Shown: in pieces, positions 7,794 to 11,037 of the stretch
How positions within the stretch are numbered: position 1 is the first letter of the stretch
Layout of the letters: every line of letters starts with the position of its first letter
Origin: Thermomicrobiales bacterium
GTDB taxonomy: Bacteria; Chloroflexota; Chloroflexia; Thermomicrobiales; UBA6265
Assembly: GCA_025928535.1 (NCBI GenBank)
Contig: JAICJJ010000041.1
Location: forward strand, 1-11,037
Length of the DNA stretch: 11,037 bases
Direction of reading: 5' to 3'
Made by a program: the position numbers and the translations under genes
The notes under the pieces: model-generated
The model's database searches: none
Seen by the model: the letters and a program-made list of their open reading frames with translations, nothing else
Told to the model about the DNA's origin: nothing

Positions 7794-7940
7794 CGTTGCC
7801 CTCCGGCTCCTGCGCGCCGTGGATCGACCGATTCGACCAAGCGGGGCGGATTCAGTGTACAGCGATCACGCGATTTCGCGTCCGGGAATGGGTGCGCGTC
7901 AGCAGTTTGCGCGGGGCGGCGCGGGGCCGCGCTGCCCATG

Positions 7941-7951
7941 GTCATCCTGAG
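7941..7951 (+). repeat. left fragment of a REP-like intergenic palindrome cut by the IS110 element
   Basis: GTCATCCTGAG is the outer end of a palindromic repeat that I recall from many bacterial genomes as GTCATCCTGAG...GCGAAGGATCTC. Its continuation (CCGCAGCGAAGGATCTC) is at 9515-9531 on the far side of the transposase. It also pairs with CTCAGCATGAC (9570-9580), the far arm of the same palindrome, with one mismatch. The IS therefore most likely entered after this fragment. Confidence 0.6.
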
Positions 7952-8044
7952 TCGTCATGCCGCGGGGCGGCGCCATCACGGCATGAACAACGGAGTTTTT
8001 CACAGCAGTCGTCATGCCCGGCGGGGCGCCACCGCCTGCTGAAA
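7951..8044 (+). repeat. imperfect direct repeat at the left end of the IS110 element
   Basis: The segment at 7951-7986 and the segment at 8008-8043 share GTCGTCATGCC at their start, a C/G block containing GGCGCCA or GGCGCCAT, and end in a TGA-A motif. They lie 57 bp apart. The first copy holds a perfect eight-base inverted repeat, TCATGCCG (7955-7962) with CGGCATGA (7979-7986). The second holds GGCGG (8020-8024) with CCGCC (8032-8036). They could be transposase binding sites or stem-loops of the non-coding RNA. Confidence 0.45.
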
Positions 8045-8258
8045 ATGGGCGCGTTGGTATGCTGCGGCCACGGCGGGACGCGTGGACGAGGGGCGTGGTT
8101 TCGCTTGGCGCCCCGAGCCCGTACATGCAGTCTGGCCCCGGATGCCCCCACGGCACCACCGACTGTCGCCCCCAGCCCGGCTGGGGAGCACGTGGACCAG
8201 AAGCCTTGGTCTCGCTGGGCATCCCGCTCGCCCGCGTTCCGGTTGCGGAGGAGGAGTC
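7952..8258 (+). ncRNA. candidate bridge RNA region in the IS110 left end
   Basis: IS110-group elements encode, in the non-coding end before the transposase, an RNA whose loops pair with target and donor DNA. This end has no supported ORF and holds several stems: 7955-7986, 8020-8036, CCACG/CGTGG (8068-8072 with 8081-8085), GGGGCG/CGCCCC (8090-8095 with 8109-8114, 13-base loop), CCCCAGC/GCTGGGG (8170-8176 with 8180-8186), and GGACCA/TGGTCT (8194-8199 with 8207-8212, one G-U). GCTGCGGC (8061-8068) is the reverse complement of GCCGCAGC at the right junction (9514-9521). GGACCAG (8194-8200) equals the last seven bases of the element (9508-9514). Exact RNA ends are not visible. The matches are short and the DNA is GC-rich, so the guide assignment is tentative. 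Confidence 0.45.
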
Positions 8259-9491
8259 ATGCTGGAGGTGGTGCATCCCCGCTGTTGTGGGTTGGACGTG
8301 CATAAGGCGACCGTGGTGGCCTGCCGGTTGGCGGCCGACGCTGACGTGCCAGCGAAGGTGGTGCGGACGTTCGGCGCCACCACCGCCGACCTGCTGGCGC
8401 TGGGCGACTGGTTGGCCGAGGCCGGGGTCACGCACGTGGCGATGGAAAGCACCGGGGTCTATTGGCAGCCGATCTGGAACCTGTTGGCGGCGCGGTTCAC
8501 GCTGCTGCTGGTCAACGCCGCGCACGTCAAGGCCATCCCCCGGCGGAAGACGGACGTCCGCGATGCGGAGTGGCTGGCGGATCTGCTGCAGCACGGGCTG
8601 CTGCGCGCCAGCTTTGTCCCCGACCGGCCGCAGCAAGAGTTGCGCGAGTTGACGCGCCAGCGCACCACGTTGCGCCAAGACCGCGCCGCAGTGGTCAACC
8701 GGCTGCACAAGACCCTGGACGGAGCCAACCTCAAATTGGGCAGCGTCCTCACCGATCTGCTGGGCAAGTCGGGGCAGGCCATCTTGGCGGCGTTGGTGGC
8801 CGGAGAAACGGACGCGGCGACGTTGGCGGATTTGGCCGTGGGGCAGGCGCGGCGCAAGCAGGCGGCGCTGGAGGCGGCGCTGACCGGGGGCCTCGATGCC
8901 CACCGCCGCCTGCTGCTTGGCCAGCACCTGGCGCACATCGCCTTCCTCGATGGCCAAATCGCCGCGGTGGAGACCGCGATCGCGGCCCACCCGCTGGCCG
9001 ACGCGGCGGCGGTGGCGCGGTTGGACACCATTCCCGGCGTGGGCCAGCAAACCGCCGAGGTGATCTTGGCCGAAGTGGGGCCGGACGTGGCGCGCTTCGC
9101 CAGCGCCGACCACCTGACCAGTTGGGCCGGGCTCTGTCCAGGGCAGGACGAGAGTGCCGGCAAACGCCGTTCCGGCAAGACGCGCCGGGGCAACCGCGCC
9201 TTGCGCACGGCGCTGGTGGAAGCGGCCCAAGCCGCCGGCCGCCCCAAGGAGACGGCCTTGGGGCGGCGCTACCGTCGCCTCAAGGAACGGCTGGGAGGCA
9301 AGAAGGCGGCCATCGCCCTCGCGCGCCACATCTTGGAGATCGTCTACTACCTGCTCCGCGATGGGACGGTCTACCGCGAACCGGAGCCCACGCGCCGCGG
9401 GCCGCTCACCCGCCGCCTCGATCAGCGCCAGCACGTGCTGGCGCTCGAAGCCCTCGGCTACCACGTCATCCTCCAACCGCACGCGGCCTGA
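8259..9491 (+). CDS. IS110-family transposase (DEDD recombinase)
   Basis: The protein has 410 residues. The ATG at 8259 is preceded by GAGGAGGAG. The open frame upstream is not used because the protein homology starts here with the catalytic strand. The N-terminal RuvC-like DEDD domain shows D13 (GLDVHK), E63 (MESTGVYW), D99 and D102 (KTDVRDAEWLADLL). A long helical middle (about 125-250) carries R/K-rich RNA- or DNA-contacting helices. The C-terminal Tnp domain has TIPGVGQQTA (257-266), the SWAGLCPG block (288-295) and D-E-S-A-G-K (297-302), where S299 is the likely partner serine of the catalytic site. Length and motifs suggest an intact enzyme. It would excise a circular form and insert it at sites chosen by a bridge RNA. 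Its base composition is similar to the neighbours, but it uses more GTGG/TTGG-type codons (for example many TTG Leu), consistent with a mobile origin. Confidence 0.95.
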   Translation: MLEVVHPRCCGLDVHKATVVACRLAADADVPAKVVRTFGATTADLLALGDWLAEAGVTHVAMESTGVYWQPIWNLLAARFTLLLVNAAHVKAIPRRKTDVRDAEWLADLLQHGLLRASFVPDRPQQELRELTRQRTTLRQDRAAVVNRLHKTLDGANLKLGSVLTDLLGKSGQAILAALVAGETDAATLADLAVGQARRKQAALEAALTGGLDAHRRLLLGQHLAHIAFLDGQIAAVETAIAAHPLADAAAVARLDTIPGVGQQTAEVILAEVGPDVARFASADHLTSWAGLCPGQDESAGKRRSGKTRRGNRALRTALVEAAQAAGRPKETALGRRYRRLKERLGGKKAAIALARHILEIVYYLLRDGTVYREPEPTRRGPLTRRLDQRQHVLALEALGYHVILQPHAA

Positions 9492-9514
9492 CCTATGCCG
9501 CATTTTCGGACCAG

Positions 9515-9580
9515 CCGCAGCGAAGGATCTCCGCGCCGGTTGTTTCAGAGAACGAGATGCTTCGGCAAGCTCAGCATGAC
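9515..9580 (+). repeat. right part of the REP-like palindrome, downstream of the 23-Cys gene
   Basis: CCGCAGCGAAGGATCTC (9515-9531) and GAGATGCTTCGGCAAGC (9554-9570) are inverted arms around a 22-base spacer, with GAAGGATCTC matching GAGATGCTTC at nine of ten pairs. The outer part of the right arm (CTCAGCATGAC, 9570-9580) has lost its partner to the left side of the IS. The motif resembles dispersed intergenic repeats recalled from several phyla. It starts 27 bases past the stop of the minus-strand gene at 9607, so it may also end or stabilise that transcript. Confidence 0.6.
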
Positions 9581-9606
9581 CAGGGTAACGGCGGCGGACG
9601 CCGGGT

Positions 9607-10140
9607 CTAGACCTCGCACGTTTCCGAACAGAATCCGAATGGATAGCCGGGATAACTCGCCTGCAAGGAGCAACACTGCTGGCCAGAAGCGCAATCCGTT
9701 GTCCTTCGGCATGACGGCCCGCAAATGCCGCCCGTCTCAACGAGGCTGCAACAGAGCACGCCATCGATCAGGCCGCCAGTCACGCAACTCGCGCCGCCGG
9801 GCCGGCAATGGACGCAGCGATGCGTGTCCCGATTGCAGCCGAACGTGGGGCAGCAGGCGCCCGATGTCGTGCAACTGACCTTGGCGAGTCCACAGCACGT
9901 TCGATCCTTCGTCAGCGCGCCGAGCAGTAGCCGGCAGGCGACCTTGCCGCGCGTCGGCTGGCAGCAGCCTTTCGCCGACGAGCAACTTTGTTGCAACCCG
10001 ATGCAGCGCTGCCGCCCTGCGGCCCCTGCGCGATCAACCGGCGCGGCGGTCATGGCGACCAGCGCCGCCACGACAATCTCCCGCCGGTTCGCACTTCCCG
10101 CCAGGCGAGCGACCAACGCATCGAATCGGGAATCGTCCAT
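9607..10140 (-). CDS. secreted cysteine-rich protein (23 Cys), unknown function
   Basis: The protein has 177 residues. The frame is open further upstream, but the ATG at 10140 is chosen because M-D-D-S-R-F-D-A-L matches the leader of the protein at 3578. A purine-rich AGAGAGCG precedes it. Residues 17-41 (A-N-R-R-E-I-V-V-A-A-L...) look like an RR-containing export signal ending near A-G-A-A. The mature part begins C46-x6-C53-x5-C59-C60-x8-C69, the C...C...CC spacing of inhibitor-cystine-knot mini-proteins. Further CC pairs lie at 82-83, 96-97, 130-131 and 156-157. Gly-, Ser- and Thr-rich loops separate about four modules. There are no enzyme motifs, and function is unknown. It lies 204 bp after the end of the phosphatase gene on the same strand, so it probably has its own promoter. 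The IS110 insertion is just past its stop. Confidence 0.8.
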   Translation of the reverse strand: MDDSRFDALVARLAGSANRREIVVAALVAMTAAPVDRAGAAGRQRCIGLQQSCSSAKGCCQPTRGKVACRLLLGALTKDRTCCGLAKVSCTTSGACCPTFGCNRDTHRCVHCRPGGASCVTGGLIDGVLCCSLVETGGICGPSCRRTTDCASGQQCCSLQASYPGYPFGFCSETCEV

Positions 10141-10344
10141 TCCGCGCTCTCTACGATCGGCGTCTGGATTTCGAATCGCGGGCAACCGGCGATTGATCGG
10201 GCCAACGTGTCCCGATGCAGGGAAGCAGCCGGCGAGCATGCTAGCACGACAGGTTGTCGCCGGTCGCGAGGGAGCCAACCGTCCCAAGACCGGGCTGCCT
10301 CGGCAATCGACAGGCTCCCCTGCGATTTTCCTTGGGCGACCGGA

Positions 10345-10839
10345 TCAGCCGCTCGAACGAGGCGCCGTTATGTCGCGCAGGCGGCAACTGCCAGGCCTCA
10401 GATCATTCCACCGCGCGAGGTCGCATTCGAGCCGGGCCAATCCGGCGGTCGGCAGACGGACCTCGTCTTCATCCACGCCGGCCAAAGCGGCGGTCAATTC
10501 CTCGAACCCGGGATTGTGGCCGACCAGCACGATGGAATCGGCCGCATCCGGCAGGGCGCGAACGACCGCGACCAGGGTCGCCACATCGGCGTCGTAAATG
10601 TCCGGCTCGATTGTGACGGCGTCGCCGAAGCCAACCGCGGACGCGACCGCGTCGGCCGTTTCCCGAGCTCGCGCCGCGTCCGACGAGACGATCGCGTCGG
10701 GGCGCCCAAGCGTGTCCGCGACGTGCGCGCCCACCGCCGCCGCGTCGCGCCGGCCCCGTTTGGTGAGCGTGCGCGCCCGGTCGCCGTGCGTCGCGTTTTG
10801 CTCGGCTTTGGCGTGCCGCAAGATGAGCAGCGTTTTCAT
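10345..10839 (-). CDS. SixA-like phosphohistidine phosphatase, histidine phosphatase family
   Basis: The protein has 164 residues, the usual length of the short SixA-type members. The frame extends upstream, but the ATG at 10839 begins the family exactly (M-K-T-L-L-I-L-R-H-A-K), with GGAGAAGG about nine bases before it. R8-H9-A10 is the RHG-type catalytic loop, with H9 as the phosphorylated histidine. R57 (S-D-A-A-R-A-R-E-T-A) is the second phosphate-binding Arg. E78 in I-E-P-D-I-Y-D-A lies near the position of the acid or loop region. H108 (V-G-H-N-P-G-F-E-E-L) is the second catalytic His. SixA removes phosphate from histidine of phosphotransfer proteins, but many bacterial homologues have other or unknown substrates. 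There is no signal peptide, so it is cytoplasmic. No two-component kinase is in view, so a signalling partner cannot be assigned. Confidence 0.9.
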   Translation of the reverse strand: MKTLLILRHAKAEQNATHGDRARTLTKRGRRDAAAVGAHVADTLGRPDAIVSSDAARARETADAVASAVGFGDAVTIEPDIYDADVATLVAVVRALPDAADSIVLVGHNPGFEELTAALAGVDEDEVRLPTAGLARLECDLARWNDLRPGSCRLRDITAPRSSG

Positions 10840-11037
10840 CGCCGGTTGCCTTCTCCACCACCTCGCGCCGATCGAGCGCCGCTCTGCCCCGCGCCATTGT
10901 CGCCGATCTACGCCAACACGCCGTTGAGGAATCCCGCAATGGCGCACTGCTTGCGATCGACCAGCGTGGCCCGCGCCGGACGTCGGGCGCAGCACGATCG
11001 CAGGCGCTACGTGTCTCCGGAGCAGACGCATGGCTCC
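10840..11037. other. right-edge non-coding stretch, no supported gene
   Basis: This is the upstream region of the phosphatase gene. Minus-strand frames run through it without a family match, ribosome binding site or motif. A frame ending in TAG near 10911 could be the tail of a gene lying outside the window, but only a few dozen codons are visible and they are not recognisable. Confidence 0.3.

Larger units (their letters stand above)
7952..9514 (+). mobile_element. IS110-family insertion sequence, apparently complete (about 1.56 kb)
   Basis: The element carries a full-length DEDD transposase, has a long 5' non-coding end (about 307 bp), a very short 3' end (about 23 bp) and no terminal inverted repeats, as in the IS110 group. 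The boundaries come from the split palindrome: target sequence ends at GAG (7951) and resumes at CCGCAGCGAAGG (9515). The dinucleotide AG is present at both junctions (7950-7951 and 9513-9514). It reads CT on the other strand and could be the shared core at which these enzymes recombine. Ends are uncertain by a few bases. The element sits between the 23-Cys gene and the Crp gene and breaks neither. Confidence 0.72.

Noticed and set aside
7855..7880. Possible Crp box or palindromic operator in front of the Crp gene (TGTAC...TCACG and CGCGA-TT-TCGCG)
   Set aside because: The half-site spacing is one base short of the Crp consensus and only part of each half matches. The second palindrome is short and GC-rich.
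4662..8042. Plus-strand open frame of over 1,100 codons antisense to the cyclase and crp genes
   Set aside because: It has no start signal, no domain and an Arg/Gln-rich composition. Both genes on the minus strand have clear families, so this is the usual antisense shadow in GC-rich DNA.
8098..8106. TTTCGCT in the IS left end as an alternative guide for the right target flank (AGCGAAG, 9519-9525)
   Set aside because: It gives only six Watson-Crick pairs plus one wobble and does not reach the junction. The match at 8061-8068 is longer and abuts the core.
7899..9764. Minus-strand open frame of 621 codons across the IS110 element
   Set aside because: It crosses both IS boundaries and mirrors the transposase frame. 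No recognisable protein was seen.
10840..11037. Upstream extension of the phosphatase gene to 11031
   Set aside because: The extra 64 residues are Arg-rich without homology, and the family begins exactly at the ATG at 10839.

Overview
The window is GC-rich bacterial DNA, about two thirds G+C by eye. Several features suggest a member of the Chloroflexota, near Thermomicrobiales: two small secreted cysteine-rich proteins with a shared leader type, a cyclase-NTPase-TPR regulator, a secreted protein with an LPNTG sorting-type motif, and a dispersed intergenic palindrome of the GTCATCCTGAG...CGAAGGATCTC type. The taxonomic guess rests on recalled family resemblance, not on a marker gene.

Layout, left to right. 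1-434 (minus) is the N-terminal part of a secreted, low-complexity protein that reaches an LPNTG motif just before the window ends. 713-2149 (plus) is an FAD/NAD(P)-dependent oxidoreductase of the phytoene-desaturase/PYROXD2 type. 2317-3045 (plus) is a His/Gly-rich, membrane-anchored or secreted protein of unknown function, followed by strong hairpins. 3261-3605 is a doubtful small ORF whose start resembles a degenerate copy of the Cys-rich leader. 3578-4048 (plus) is a secreted protein with 18 cysteines. Convergent with it, 4065-7037 (minus) is a 990-residue adenylate-cyclase-like/NTPase/TPR regulator. It lies 42 bp downstream of a Crp/Fnr-family regulator (7080-7793, minus) on the same strand. 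An IS110-family element (about 7952-9514) follows. Then come a second cysteine-rich secreted protein (9607-10140, minus, 23 Cys) and a SixA-like histidine phosphatase (10345-10839, minus).

Two things stand out. First, the Crp-type regulator and the cyclase-like protein look like one operon. The cyclase domain keeps the expected metal, base and transition-state residues, and the Crp protein keeps the phosphate-binding G-E-L...R-S signature, so a made-and-read cyclic nucleotide circuit is plausible. Second, the IS110 element appears to have split a REP-like palindrome. Its left half (GTCATCCTGAG) lies at 7941-7951 and its right half starts at 9515, so the empty site can be rebuilt by eye. The element has a long structured 5' non-coding end of the kind that encodes a bridge RNA in this family, and short stretches in it match the rebuilt target and the element's own right end. 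Before the insertion, the 23-Cys gene, the palindrome and the crp-cyclase pair would have followed one another on the minus strand.

I saw no tRNA, rRNA or CRISPR array. Very long open frames antisense to the cyclase and transposase genes are GC-driven shadows.
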